Position numbers and translations under genes: made by a program | Shown here: positions 52,050 through 60,754 of the stretch, piece after piece | Layout of the letters: every line of letters begins with the position of its first letter | Position numbering within the stretch: the first letter of the stretch is position 1 | The notes under the pieces: generated by a model | Told to the model about the DNA's origin: nothing | What the model saw: the letters and a program-made list of their open reading frames with translations, nothing else | Database searches by the model: none | Assembly (NCBI GenBank): GCA_002361355.1 | Contig: DESQ01000010.1 | Location: 1 to 62,627, forward strand | Length of the DNA stretch: 62,627 nucleotides | Reading direction: 5' to 3' | DNA from: Lachnospiraceae bacterium UBA3310 | Lineage (GTDB): Bacteria; Bacillota; Clostridia; Lachnospirales; Lachnospiraceae

Positions 52050-53654
52050 ATGCATACGACACCTATATTGAAAAATAAACTGTTTCTGTACCTGACGGAA
52101 TTTTTCGCGGGCATGTCCGTGATGGCCGTGGAACTGGGGGCAAGCAGATTGCTTGCTCCCTATTTCAGTTCCTCGCAGATTGTGTGGACGATCATCATTG
52201 GTACGATTATGATTGCCATGGCGCTGGGAAATATCTACGGGGGAAAAAGCGCAGACAAGAATCCGAATCCGGACAAATTGTATACCCGCATTCTGATTGC
52301 AGGCGTCTGGATCGCGGCGATCCCTGTTGTGGGAAAGTATATTGTCCTTGGAATTTCCGCGCTCCTGATCTTTACGGTGAACACGAATTTTCTGATCTGG
52401 GCGGCTTTTGCGGCGTGCATGGTGATTTTTGTTTTTCCCCTTTTCCTGCTGGGGACAGTGACGCCGTCGCTGGCAAAATACACAGTGGACAGTCTGGAGG
52501 ACAGCGGAAGCACAGTAGGGACATTAAATGCTTTTAACACGATCGGCAGTATTATCGGCACTTTTGTCCCCACCTTCGTCTCCATTCCGGCGGTGGGAAC
52601 TTCCGTGACTTTTCTGATTTTTGCGGCGATTCTGCTGGGTTTGGGTATTGCCTATTTTATCAGCAAAAAAAGCGGGCTGAAAAAGAGCGCCGTGTCGGCG
52701 GTTCTGCTTGTCCTTTGCTGTGTATTCGGAACATCAAACAGTTTTGCTTTCTGGGAAAGCGATCTGGCTTACGAGGGAGAGTCCATTTACAATTACTTAC
52801 AGGTGAAAGAAAGTGACAGAAGCGTCATTTTATCGACGAACGTGCTTTTCGGCGTACAGTCTATCCTGATGAAAGAGGATGGCCTGACGGGCATGTATTA
52901 CGACTATGCCATGGCGGCGCCGCTGATGACCGGGCAGGAGAATCCGGCGGACTGTAATGTCCTGATCCTTGGTATGGGTACGGGTACCTATGCGCATCAG
53001 TGCCGGGCTTATTATGGGGATATGTCTGTGGAGGGTGTGGAGATTGATGAGAAGATCACAGAGCTGGCGAGGGAATATTTCGAACTGCCAGAGGATGTGA
53101 AGGTTACCACCTATGACGGACGGGCCTACCTGAATGCCATCGACGGCAAGTACGATGTGATTATGGTGGATGCTTACCAGGATATTACGATTCCTTTTCA
53201 GATGTCCTCGGTGGAGTTTTTCACGCTGGTGCGGGATCATCTGACACAGGACGGCGTGATGGTGGTCAATATGAATATGCGCGGAAGCGGCGAGGACAGC
53301 ATAAACGCCTATCTGGCGGATACCATAAGCGATGTGTTCGGGGAGGTCTATACCGTGGATGTGAAGGGAACGACCAACAGGGAACTCTTCGCCTCCAACA
53401 ATCCGCAGATGCTTGCAAATATGGAAAAGCACAAGGAGGCGGTCACGGATGAGAATCTCCTTGCGATGATGAATACGGTCTCCGACAATCTGTCCTTCTA
53501 TGAGGCGGGCGACCGCATCATGACGGACGACAAAGCGCCGGTAGAACTTCTCGGCATGCGTGTCATTGACGAGCTGATCCGCGACGAGGTCGCCATGTAC
53601 AAACAACTGTACGAGGAGCAGGGGATCAGAGGGGTTTTGGATAGTCTGCTGTAA
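52050..53654 (+). CDS. membrane-fused spermidine synthase-like protein
   Basis: A 534-residue protein. Residues about 10-220 contain about seven membrane segments (LTEFFAGMSVMAVELGASRL, WTIIIGTIMIAMALGNIYGG, NAFNTIGSIIGTFVPTF). Residues 240-500 form a SpeE-like Rossmann methyltransferase/aminopropyltransferase domain (VLILGMGTGTYAHQ, VEGVEIDEKITELAREYF, YDVIMVDAYQ). The usual synthase Gly-rich GGG-D motif is altered to GMGTG. This fusion type is common but rarely tested; polyamine synthesis is a family-based inference. The gene is followed by a strong terminator shared with the opposing GH42 gene. Confidence 0.8.
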   Translation: MHTTPILKNKLFLYLTEFFAGMSVMAVELGASRLLAPYFSSSQIVWTIIIGTIMIAMALGNIYGGKSADKNPNPDKLYTRILIAGVWIAAIPVVGKYIVLGISALLIFTVNTNFLIWAAFAACMVIFVFPLFLLGTVTPSLAKYTVDSLEDSGSTVGTLNAFNTIGSIIGTFVPTFVSIPAVGTSVTFLIFAAILLGLGIAYFISKKSGLKKSAVSAVLLVLCCVFGTSNSFAFWESDLAYEGESIYNYLQVKESDRSVILSTNVLFGVQSILMKEDGLTGMYYDYAMAAPLMTGQENPADCNVLILGMGTGTYAHQCRAYYGDMSVEGVEIDEKITELAREYFELPEDVKVTTYDGRAYLNAIDGKYDVIMVDAYQDITIPFQMSSVEFFTLVRDHLTQDGVMVVNMNMRGSGEDSINAYLADTISDVFGEVYTVDVKGTTNRELFASNNPQMLANMEKHKEAVTDENLLAMMNTVSDNLSFYEAGDRIMTDDKAPVELLGMRVIDELIRDEVAMYKQLYEEQGIRGVLDSLL

Positions 53655-53662
53655 GAGACAAA

Positions 53663-53690
53663 AGCGCAGGTCTAATGCCTGCGCTCTTTA
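53663..53690. terminator. terminator between convergent genes
   Basis: AGCGCAGG (53663-53670) pairs with CCTGCGCT (53678-53685), followed by CTTTATATT; it lies between the spermidine-synthase-like gene and the GH42 gene. Confidence 0.85.
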
Positions 53691-53698
53691 TATTACTA

Positions 53699-55714
53699 TT
53701 ATTGTAATTTCAGAATCGCCACATCCTTTTTTTCAAGTGTGAGCGCATCTCCGGCTTCGTATTGTTTACCGTTAAGCAGGTCAGTTCCCGCGAAGGGCAG
53801 GGCCGCCACATAAGTGTCTTCCCTGTGGTTAAGCAGGAACACAAACGTACCGTTCTGGTTGATTCGCCTTGTCACTTCCACACCTTCCGGCGTGTCCATA
53901 ATGGGCGCGATACCGGCTTCCTTACAAATTTCACCCAGATAATTCCGGTAAAATTCGTCGTTTGACCGGGAAGCCACATAGTAGCCGAAGCCTTTGCCGA
54001 AGGCATTTTTTGTGAGTACGGGCATACCTGCGTAGAAGTCTTCCTCATAGAAAGCGAGGGCTTCAGCGCCTTCCGTGTGCAGAAGGTCGCAGAGCATGGA
54101 GGCGGGGTAAGTTTTGCCCTGATAGTGGAAATGGTTGTGCATATCCTCCGGCAGCGCGTCTTCCTCCTCCACCCAGACGCCGAGGATGTCCCGCAGCCTG
54201 CCGGGATAACCGCCGATAGTCACCAGATCGTGTTCATCTACATAGCCGCTGAAAAAGGTGGTCAGGAAGCGGCCGCCGTTTTTCACATAAGCGCGGATTT
54301 TCTCATCGTACCCTGTTTTTACCATATAGAGCACGGGTGCGATCACCAGATCGTATTGGGACAAGTCATCCTCCACGCCAATCATATCTACGGGGATATT
54401 CTGATCGTACAGAGCCTTATAATAGCGCTGTACTTCATTGCAGTAATCAAGATAGACGGAAGGGCCCGCCGAGTAGGAGATGCCCCACCAGTTATCCCAG
54501 TCAAAGAGGATGGCTGCCTTGGCGTCACATCTTGCGCCGAGCGTCTGATTTCCCAACTGTTCAAGCTCCGCTCCCAACTGTGCCACCTCGCAAAACACCC
54601 GCGTGTTTTCGTGCCCTGCATGGTCAATCACGGCTCCGTGGTACTTTTCACAGGCGCCGATACTGCGCTTCATCTGGAAAAACATAATGGTGTCCGCGCC
54701 GTGGGCCATCGCCTGATAGCTCCAGAGTCTCATGACGCCGGGGCGTTTCAACATATTGTAGGGAAGCCAGTTGGTGACGGAAGGCGTCTGTTCCATCAGG
54801 GCGAAGGGTTTCCCCTGTTTCAGGCCGCGCATCAGGTCGTGGTTCATGGCCACAGCCTCCATGGGCGTGTCGTTGGAGGGATAGTTGTCCCAGGAAATGA
54901 AATCCATATACCTGCCCCACATCTGATAATCCAAAGGCAGATATGTCCCCATCAGATTTGTGGTGATCGGGATATCAGGGGTGACAGCGTGAATGGCGTC
55001 ATATTCCAGCCGGTAAGCGTGCAGAATACTCTCTGAGTTAAAGCGCCGGTAGTCCAGAGAGATGCCCTGAAAACAGGTACGGTTTTCATCCATGTGCTCG
55101 GATAAAAGATTCGGGAGCACGATATCTTCAAAGTCATAGAAAGTATGCCCCCAAAAAGCGGTGTCCCAGACACGGTTTACTTCGTCGATGGTCTTATATT
55201 TCTTTTTCAGCCATTCGCGGAATTTTTTCTCACAGTTTTCGCAGTAGCACTCTCCGCCGTACTCGTTGGAGATATGCCAGGCCACAATATTGTCATAGTC
55301 TTTGTAGCGTTCGGCCAGTTTTGATGCCAGCGCCACGGCATATTTCTGATAGGTGGGGCTGTTGGGGCAGGAGTTGTGCCTGCCGCCAAATTTGCGCTTC
55401 ATGCCGCTGTGCTCTACCCGCAGGATATCAGGATGCTTTCTCGCCATCCAGGCTGGATGCGCGCCGGTTGCGGTCGCCAGGCATACTTTCAGGCCATGCC
55501 TGCGCACCAAATCAAGGATCTTGTCCAGTTTTTCAAAGTGGTAAGTGTCGTCGTCAGACTGCAGCGCTGCCCAACTGAAAACATTCAGGGTGACAATATC
55601 TATGTGGGCAAGCCGAAGCAGTCGCATGTCTTCCTCCCATGTTTCCTCCGGCCACTGTTCCGGATTGTAATCGCCGCCGTAAGGGACTTTTTTAATTTTT
55701 TCGGTTTCAATCAT
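53699..55714 (-). CDS. GH42 beta-galactosidase
   Basis: A 671-residue family 42 beta-galactosidase, probably cytosolic (no signal peptide). The acid/base Glu151 is in WHISNEYGG and the nucleophile Glu308 in KPFALMEQTPS. The structural zinc cluster of the family is visible as Cys116, Cys156, Cys158 and Cys161 (CYCENC). The trimerisation Rossmann-like domain (LSQYDLVIAPVLYMV, GGRFLTTFFSG) and the small C-terminal beta domain complete it. It likely removes galactose from plant or milk oligosaccharides. No transporter or regulator is adjacent. Confidence 0.95.
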   Translation of the reverse strand: MIETEKIKKVPYGGDYNPEQWPEETWEEDMRLLRLAHIDIVTLNVFSWAALQSDDDTYHFEKLDKILDLVRRHGLKVCLATATGAHPAWMARKHPDILRVEHSGMKRKFGGRHNSCPNSPTYQKYAVALASKLAERYKDYDNIVAWHISNEYGGECYCENCEKKFREWLKKKYKTIDEVNRVWDTAFWGHTFYDFEDIVLPNLLSEHMDENRTCFQGISLDYRRFNSESILHAYRLEYDAIHAVTPDIPITTNLMGTYLPLDYQMWGRYMDFISWDNYPSNDTPMEAVAMNHDLMRGLKQGKPFALMEQTPSVTNWLPYNMLKRPGVMRLWSYQAMAHGADTIMFFQMKRSIGACEKYHGAVIDHAGHENTRVFCEVAQLGAELEQLGNQTLGARCDAKAAILFDWDNWWGISYSAGPSVYLDYCNEVQRYYKALYDQNIPVDMIGVEDDLSQYDLVIAPVLYMVKTGYDEKIRAYVKNGGRFLTTFFSGYVDEHDLVTIGGYPGRLRDILGVWVEEEDALPEDMHNHFHYQGKTYPASMLCDLLHTEGAEALAFYEEDFYAGMPVLTKNAFGKGFGYYVASRSNDEFYRNYLGEICKEAGIAPIMDTPEGVEVTRRINQNGTFVFLLNHREDTYVAALPFAGTDLLNGKQYEAGDALTLEKKDVAILKLQ

Positions 55715-55769
55715 GGACGCCTCTTTCCGCGCTGTGTGCGCTGTTATTTTTTAGAAAGGAATAAGCTAA

Positions 55770-55799
55770 AAAGGAACCGGGAAATTTCCCGATTCCTTT
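55770..55799 (-). terminator. hairpin after the conserved unknown gene
   Basis: AAAGGAA-CGGGAAA (55770-55784) pairs with TTTCCCG-TTCCTTT (55785-55799), with one mismatch, just past the minus-strand gene ending at 55818. Confidence 0.7.
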
Positions 55800-55817
55800 C
55801 TGTAGAAACAGTTTCAT

Positions 55818-56447
55818 TTAGTTCTCGGTAATGGTCTGGGTTGTCTGAGCCGCATCCTCGGCCATCTTGTCAAAGCCCTTCATAACAGCGTCGTAGGTCT
55901 GTTTGGAGATATCGGGAAGCTCGCCGCCCCAAGTCTTCTCAGCCTGCTTGTAGCCCTTCTCAAAAGCCTTGCGCATATCCTCAATTTTGCTGGGATCGCC
56001 GCCGGTCAGAGCCGTGGCGAAGTCGAGAATTCTGTTGGAAGTCTGCTTAACGCCCCAATAACCATCCTCGGAAATGTCCTGCTGCGCCTGCAGCTTGGTA
56101 GCTTCGTCAACTTCGAACTTACCGCTTGCAAGGAACTGCCACATATCATTCGCCACACCGTAGGTCTGACCCTGCTTGGTCATCAACTGCTGTACGATGT
56201 TCTGTAACTGCTGTGTGTGAGACTCTGCGGCAGCTTTCATCTTATTGATAAGTTCTGTATTCTGCACGTATTTTTTTGTCGGTACGTTGGCATTGGCCTT
56301 GGTAGGCTCATATACAACGCCGCTTTCTTTCTTTTCGGAAGTGTCTTTGCTCTCTTCGGTGGTCTTGTTTGCCTGCTGATCCTGCTGGGTTACAGGGTAT
56401 GTTTCGTAAGCGCTGCTGCTTACACCGTTAATTCCGTTTACGCTCAT
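55818..56447 (-). CDS. conserved protein of unknown function (WGV/WGG motif)
   Basis: A 209-residue protein without signal or membrane segments. The first 70 residues are low-complexity (Gln/Thr/Glu/Lys). Residues 75-200 are helical with striking conserved-looking motifs: NDMWQFLASGKFEVDE, ISEDGYWGVKQTSNRILDFA, ALTGGDPSKIEDMRKAF and KTWGGELPDISKQTYDAVM. Similar C-terminal segments occur in flagellated bacteria, sometimes misnamed hydrogenase-4 component G; function unknown. A strong AGGAGGGATACCC site marks ATG 56447; the frame opens further upstream to 56684 without a site. Confidence 0.68.
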   Translation of the reverse strand: MSVNGINGVSSSAYETYPVTQQDQQANKTTEESKDTSEKKESGVVYEPTKANANVPTKKYVQNTELINKMKAAAESHTQQLQNIVQQLMTKQGQTYGVANDMWQFLASGKFEVDEATKLQAQQDISEDGYWGVKQTSNRILDFATALTGGDPSKIEDMRKAFEKGYKQAEKTWGGELPDISKQTYDAVMKGFDKMAEDAAQTTQTITEN

Positions 56448-56604
56448 GGGTATCCCTCCTTGGAAATTTTTATGTATGTTTACCGTTGCGAAAAGACTGC
56501 CCGCAGGCAATCTCTTTTTTCTATTTACTATATCGTACCATTTTCCTAAATAGATTAGAAGAGAAAAATAAAAATCATAAAATTTTCCGGTAAATTCCAT
56601 TTTT

Positions 56605-56656
56605 GCAAGGAGTTTGGAACTCCTTGCTTGACTTTTGAAACAGAATTGTATAAAAT
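56605..56656 (+). promoter_or_regulatory. ispE promoter with adjoining perfect inverted repeat
   Basis: TTGACT (56628-56633), a 17-base spacer and TAAAAT (56651-56656) form a sigma-A-type promoter 45 bases before ispE. Directly upstream of the -35 box a perfect 10-bp inverted repeat (56605-56614 and 56618-56627, arm GCAAGGAGTT) could be an operator. The rest of the 253-base divergent gap shows nothing more. Confidence 0.55.
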
Positions 56657-56700
56657 TAAGTACAATTATGTATACAAAGTACACGATTGGGGAACAGCCT

Positions 56701-57570
56701 ATGATGAAACAGAAAGCATACGCGAAAGTAAATATCGGCCTGGATGTGCTGCGGCGCAGGCCGGACGGTTATCATGAGTTGAAAATGATCATGCAGACTG
56801 TTGCGATCTGTGACGAGTTAACTTTCGAGAAGAAAAGCGAGCCGGGCATTCAGCTTCGGATCGACGGGTCGGATCTGGCGGCAGATAAAAACAATCTGGT
56901 CTGGCGGGCGGCGGCGCTTCTCATGAAAGAGAAGCATATCGAGGCGGGCGTCTCTATTACATTAAAGAAAAGAATCCCCATTGCGGCGGGCATGGCGGGT
57001 GGAAGCGCTGACGCGGCGGCCACGATGCGGGGATTGAATGACCTTTTTGGGATGGGATATTCCATGGAAAACCTGCGGGAACTTGGCGTGAAACTGGGAG
57101 CGGATATTCCCTATTGTATTTCAGGGGGGACGATGTTGTCGGAGGGGATCGGAGAAGTGTTGACGCCGCTCCCGGCGCCTCCGGATTGTCATCTGGTGGT
57201 GGCGAAACCTGACATTGATGTGTCCACGGCTTTTGTCTATCAGAATCTGCGGGTGGACAGCCTGCCTTTTCACCCGGATATTGACGGTATGGCCAAGGCT
57301 CTTGCTGCGGGTGACCTGAAAGGAATCACGGACAGAATGGGAAATGTGCTGGAGACGGTCACGGTGCGGGAATATCCCGTTATCGACAAAATAAAGAAGC
57401 GGATGTGCGGATTGGGTGCGGAAAATGCACTGATGAGCGGCAGCGGGCCCACTGTGTTTGGCATCTATAAAGAGAGAGAAACGGCGGAAAACGCGGCGAA
57501 GGCTATTAGAGAAGAGAAACTTGCGGGAGCTGTTTTTGTGACACGCTTTTGTGAAGGCGTAAACGCGTAA
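56701..57570 (+). CDS. ispE: 4-diphosphocytidyl-2-C-methyl-D-erythritol kinase
   Basis: A 289-residue GHMP kinase of the MEP isoprenoid pathway. The N-terminal AKVNIGLDVLRRRPDGYHEL is typical of IspE. The ATP loop is PIAAGMAGGSADAAATMRGL (residues 93-112). The substrate motif GADIPYCISGG and the C-terminal ALMSGSGPTVFGIY are also present. ATG 56701 follows TTGGGGAAC; the frame opens further upstream to TTG 56635, but that overlaps the promoter. The GntR regulator gene follows 18 bases later. Confidence 0.95.
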   Translation: MMKQKAYAKVNIGLDVLRRRPDGYHELKMIMQTVAICDELTFEKKSEPGIQLRIDGSDLAADKNNLVWRAAALLMKEKHIEAGVSITLKKRIPIAAGMAGGSADAAATMRGLNDLFGMGYSMENLRELGVKLGADIPYCISGGTMLSEGIGEVLTPLPAPPDCHLVVAKPDIDVSTAFVYQNLRVDSLPFHPDIDGMAKALAAGDLKGITDRMGNVLETVTVREYPVIDKIKKRMCGLGAENALMSGSGPTVFGIYKERETAENAAKAIREEKLAGAVFVTRFCEGVNA

Positions 57571-57588
57571 GGAGCAGGAGGGCGTTCT

Positions 57589-58275
57589 ATGGATCATGAT
57601 TTTACAGTGAATATGAATGAGTTCCTTCCCTTGCGGGATGTGGTGTTCAATACACTGCGCCGGGCAATTTTGACAGGGGAACTCAAACCTGGAGAGCGGT
57701 TGATGGAGATTCATCTGGCAAACCGTCTGGGGGTAAGCCGTACGCCGATCAGGGAAGCAATACGCAAGCTGGAACTGGAAGGTCTGGTGACCATGATTCC
57801 CAGACGGGGTGCAGAGGTGGCACAGATCACGGAGAAGAGCTTACAGGATGTGCTGGAGGTGAGGCGTGCGCTGGATGCTTTGTGTGCGGAACTTGCCTGT
57901 GACAGAATCACAAATGAGGGGAAGTCGGCGTTGGGAAAAGCCTGCGATCAGTTTGAGGAGGCGACCAAAACGGGAGATGTGGTGACAATCGCGGAGGCGG
58001 ATGTGGCGCTTCACGATATCATTGTGCAGGCGACAGGTAACCAGCGGCTGATTCAACTGATCAATAATCTGTCTGAGCAGATGTACCGCTATCGCTTTGA
58101 GTATATTAAAGATGAGAGCGGGCATGAAAACCTGGTCAATGAGCATAGGATGATATATGAGAGCATTATGAATGGAGATAAGGAAGGTGCGGCCATGGCG
58201 GCGAAACTCCACATCGATAATCAGGAGCAGACTATTATCCGGCAGATTCGCGTTGACCCTGGCAGAAAAAAATAA
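57589..58275 (+). CDS. GntR family regulator (FCD type)
   Basis: A 228-residue repressor. The N-terminal winged helix (FNTLRRAILTGELKPGERLM, ANRLGVSRTPIREAIRKLEL) is joined to an all-helical FCD effector domain with metal-ligand pattern (ADVALHDIIVQATGNQRL, VNEHRMIYESIMNGD, AKLHIDNQEQTI). Members bind carboxylic acids or fatty-acyl ligands. It starts 18 bases after ispE and is probably cotranscribed; no metabolic operon next to it names its ligand. Confidence 0.92.
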   Translation: MDHDFTVNMNEFLPLRDVVFNTLRRAILTGELKPGERLMEIHLANRLGVSRTPIREAIRKLELEGLVTMIPRRGAEVAQITEKSLQDVLEVRRALDALCAELACDRITNEGKSALGKACDQFEEATKTGDVVTIAEADVALHDIIVQATGNQRLIQLINNLSEQMYRYRFEYIKDESGHENLVNEHRMIYESIMNGDKEGAAMAAKLHIDNQEQTIIRQIRVDPGRKK

Positions 58276-58360
58276 AATCGGACAAAGCTTGTGTATCAGG
58301 GGACTTCTGTGAGGGTATACTCCCAATGTCGGAAGAAAACGGCAGATGGGAGTGCGTATT

Positions 58361-58627
58361 ATGTGGGAAAAGGGAAAAATACTGGCGGCATGCATGTTTG
58401 TGATGGCTTGGTGGAGCGTTTTTTATCCGGAACTGTGCTTTGCGGAAGGCTCCTGTGAGATGGTGCAGACTGCGGAGACCGGAAAAGAGGACGGGCATGT
58501 TACGGCGCTGCAGGATGGGGAAACGGATATAGTTTCCGGCCTTTTGCATGCCGAAGATGACGAAATCGTAATAAGCAGCAGACTTTTGGAGTGGTGTGAG
58601 GAAAGGCTGTCTGACAGGAAGGAATAG
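58361..58627 (+). CDS. small secreted protein, unknown
   Basis: An 88-residue protein from ATG 58361 (93 residues from ATG 58346). The signal-like N-terminus (MWEKGKILAACMFVMAWWSV, then FYPELCFAEGS) is followed by an acidic tail with DDEIVISSRLLEWCEERL. I do not recognise it. Its stop lies 17 bases before the murI start, so it may share the transcript. The short length and lack of a domain leave open that it is not expressed. Confidence 0.45.
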   Translation: MWEKGKILAACMFVMAWWSVFYPELCFAEGSCEMVQTAETGKEDGHVTALQDGETDIVSGLLHAEDDEIVISSRLLEWCEERLSDRKE

Positions 58628-58643
58628 AGAAAGGTTACGGATC

Positions 58644-59477
58644 ATGAGTGGACAGGAAGATTGGCATAACAATCCCATCGGCGTCTTTGACTCAGGGGTG
58701 GGCGGGCTGACAGTGGCCCGTGAGATCATGCGGCAGCTCCCCAACGAGCGGATTGTTTATTTCGGAGATACGGCGCGCGTGCCGTACGGAAGCAAATCGA
58801 AGGAGACGGTGACCAGATTTTCCAGACAGATTGTACATTTTCTGGAGACGCAGGACGTGAAGGCCATCGTGGTTGCCTGTAATACTGCCAGCGCCTATGC
58901 ACTGGAGGAATTGGAAAAAGAAGTGGATATCCCGATGATCGGCGTGGTAAAGCCGGGAACCAGAGCGGCCCTTGCCGCTACCGTGAATAAAAAGATCGGC
59001 GTTGTGGGCACGGAGGCAACGATCAGCAGTGGGATTTACAGCCGTTACATAAAAGAAAATGACAGTAGTGTCAAAGTTATGGGAAAAGCGTGCCCGCTTT
59101 TTGTGCCGTTAGTGGAGGAAGGTCTCTGGGAAGATCCTGTGACGGATGAGATTGCGCGCCGTTACCTGACGGAGCTTGTGGACAGCGGCATTGACACGTT
59201 GATTCTGGGTTGTACCCACTATCCCATGCTCCGTTCCACGGTGGGAAAGATTATGGGAGAGCGGGTGACGCTGGTCAATCCCGCTTATGAGACGGCGAGA
59301 GAGCTGAAAGCGCTTCTGGCAGATAAGGGACTGGAGAGTGAGCACAGGCCGGAGCTGGGAACGGAGCTGTACCGCTTCTATGTCAGCGACGCCGCCGATA
59401 AATTTCAGCGGTTTGCCAACTCTATCCTGACCTACGGTATTTTGTCCGCGAAAGTGATCCGGATCGACGAATACTAG
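58644..59477 (+). CDS. murI: glutamate racemase
   Basis: A 277-residue enzyme making D-glutamate for peptidoglycan. The two catalytic cysteines are Cys79 (VVACNTAS) and Cys190 (LILGCTHYP). GVFDSGVGGLTV, YFGDTARVPYG and IGVVGTEATI are typical. ATG 58644 has AGAAAGG at 58627-58633; a longer frame opens at 58596 inside the previous gene. Family length is normal. A hairpin follows the stop codon directly. Confidence 0.95.
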   Translation: MSGQEDWHNNPIGVFDSGVGGLTVAREIMRQLPNERIVYFGDTARVPYGSKSKETVTRFSRQIVHFLETQDVKAIVVACNTASAYALEELEKEVDIPMIGVVKPGTRAALAATVNKKIGVVGTEATISSGIYSRYIKENDSSVKVMGKACPLFVPLVEEGLWEDPVTDEIARRYLTELVDSGIDTLILGCTHYPMLRSTVGKIMGERVTLVNPAYETARELKALLADKGLESEHRPELGTELYRFYVSDAADKFQRFANSILTYGILSAKVIRIDEY

Positions 59478-59505
59478 TGCGAGAAACGGCATTCTCTGCG
59501 CTAGT
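59473..59505 (+). terminator. hairpin over the murI stop
   Basis: ACTAG-GCGAGAA pairs imperfectly with TTCTCTGCGCTAGT and ends in TTTGAG. The distal part contains CGGCATTCTC, as at 29942 and 38814. A weak terminator or processing hairpin is possible. Confidence 0.5.
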
Positions 59506-59530
59506 TTGAGTATATTTAAAGGAGAGTCAC

Positions 59531-59983
59531 ATGACGAAAGAAGTTTTACTGACGCTGCAGGGGCTGCAGTTCGACCAGCGGGAGGCAAACGCGGACAAGA
59601 TCGAGACAGTCACTGTGGGAGATTACTATAAGAAAAATGACAGGCACTATGTCATTTACGAAGAGGTCACGGAGGGGTTTGAACAGCCCACGAAGAACCG
59701 CTTAAAATTCAGCGATCAAATGGTGGAACTGACCCGCAACGGACTGGTTAACGTACATATGATTTTTCAGGAAAATAAAAAGAATATGTCGAACTATAAT
59801 ACGCCTTTCGGGCAGATTTTGGTGGGAATTGATACGAAACAGATCCGGATCGACGAGAGGGAGGACAATATCGTTGTGGACGTGGACTATGCGCTGGACA
59901 TCAACTATGAGTTCCTCTCGGACTGCCATATCAGAATTGACATCCGCCCCAAAGAAACAGGCGGCTTCACGCTGATGCCGTGA
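59531..59983 (+). CDS. DUF1934 calycin-like protein
   Basis: A 150-residue DUF1934 protein, a small beta-barrel resembling lipocalins. The strands alternate clearly: EVLLTLQGLQFDQ, HYVIYEEVTEG, NRLKFSDQMVELTR, HMIFQENKKNMSNYNTPFGQ, VDVDYALDIN and HIRIDIRPKETG. It is cytosolic. The family is widespread in Firmicutes, often near argS or murI-type genes, with no agreed function. AAAGGAGAGTC just before the ATG at 59531 decides the start. Confidence 0.88.
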   Translation: MTKEVLLTLQGLQFDQREANADKIETVTVGDYYKKNDRHYVIYEEVTEGFEQPTKNRLKFSDQMVELTRNGLVNVHMIFQENKKNMSNYNTPFGQILVGIDTKQIRIDEREDNIVVDVDYALDINYEFLSDCHIRIDIRPKETGGFTLMP

Positions 59984-59996
59984 AACCGCCGTTAAC

Positions 59997-60072
59997 CGAG
60001 GACTGCTTTTTAGTCCTCGCGGCATTAATTCCGTAGGAATTTACGGAGTTATTTCTGAAAGAAATTACTCCG
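59997..60072. terminator. three successive hairpins between convergent genes
   Basis: CGAGGACT/AGTCCTCG (59997-60019), CCGTA/TACGG (60031-60046) and GGAGTTATTTC/GAAATTACTCC with one mismatch (60045-60071). The last two overlap, so they are alternatives. The set separates the DUF1934 gene from the minus-strand gene ending at 60074. Confidence 0.65.
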
Positions 60073-60073
60073 G

Positions 60074-60550
60074 TTATTTTACGGGTTTCGCACCCGCCTT
60101 TTCCTGTGCCTTCTCAACCAACTGCTTAAATTTGCTCTTTTTCTTCTGCTCCACGACAGCCGTTTTGCCGTGCAGTCCCTTCACCCCGGTGATATAAATA
60201 CCGCTCACAACGGCCTTCACTTCTTTCTTGACGGGGACAGAGTCGAATATGCTCTCCTCGCAGATGAGGGTCATGATCTGCGGCCCTACCTTCGCTTTCA
60301 CCACCGGAAGTTTGGAGCCCCGCAGGAGCTTGGGCGTCTGATCCAAAACCATCTGTGGAAGTCCCGCATCTTTTAGCTTCATGCGTTTCTTGTCAATGAT
60401 CAGCATGGATATGGTCTGCTTCATCGCGTCAATCTGTTCCTGCTGTTCATTCTGTCTTTTCTGGGCTTTCTTTCCCAGGAAATATAATACGACCACGGCG
60501 ATAATAAGAATCGCCAGAATCACTAATAATATAATCGTAATTTTACTCAT
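60074..60550 (-). CDS. membrane-anchored protein, unknown
   Basis: A 158-residue protein. One N-terminal membrane segment (residues 4-25, ITIILLVILAILIIAVVVLY) is followed by a coiled-coil-like KKAQKRQNEQQEQIDAMKQT. A small basic domain comes next (QMVLDQTPKLLRGSKLPVVK, GPQIMTLICEESIFDSVPVK, VSGIYITGVKGLHGKT) with a Lys-rich tail. By charge the domain is probably cytoplasmic. The start ATG 60550 follows CGGAGGCTGTC. I cannot name a family. Confidence 0.65.
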   Translation of the reverse strand: MSKITIILLVILAILIIAVVVLYFLGKKAQKRQNEQQEQIDAMKQTISMLIIDKKRMKLKDAGLPQMVLDQTPKLLRGSKLPVVKAKVGPQIMTLICEESIFDSVPVKKEVKAVVSGIYITGVKGLHGKTAVVEQKKKSKFKQLVEKAQEKAGAKPVK

Positions 60551-60683
60551 CCGACAGCCTCCGTTTTTCATGTTGTTGCATGTAATGGATATTTTATCAT
60601 TGATTTTTAGGTTGCGCAAGATTCTGGGGGAAGATTTCCAAAATAAAATGTGTGTACATTTTGTGTCCGCCGTCCTGCGGATA

Positions 60684-60713
60684 TGGACAAATTTAAGCTG
60701 TTTGTGCTATAGT
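60684..60713 (+). promoter_or_regulatory. putative promoter of the trigger-factor-like gene
   Basis: TGGACA (60684-60689), an 18-base spacer and TATAGT (60708-60713), 42 bases before ATG 60755. Confidence 0.45.
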
Positions 60714-60754
60714 AGGAGTTGTATTTATCAATGAAAAGAGGTTATGAGGAAATT

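Noticed and set aside
50484..52055. Long open frame (over 500 codons) on the minus strand
   Set aside because: It lies entirely opposite the sipL-like gene, its translation is His/Leu/Arg-rich with no domain, and the plus-strand gene has clear SPOCS and LysM domains.
54077..55036. Plus-strand open frame of about 320 codons
   Set aside because: Antisense to the GH42 gene, whose catalytic motifs are intact; no recognisable domain.
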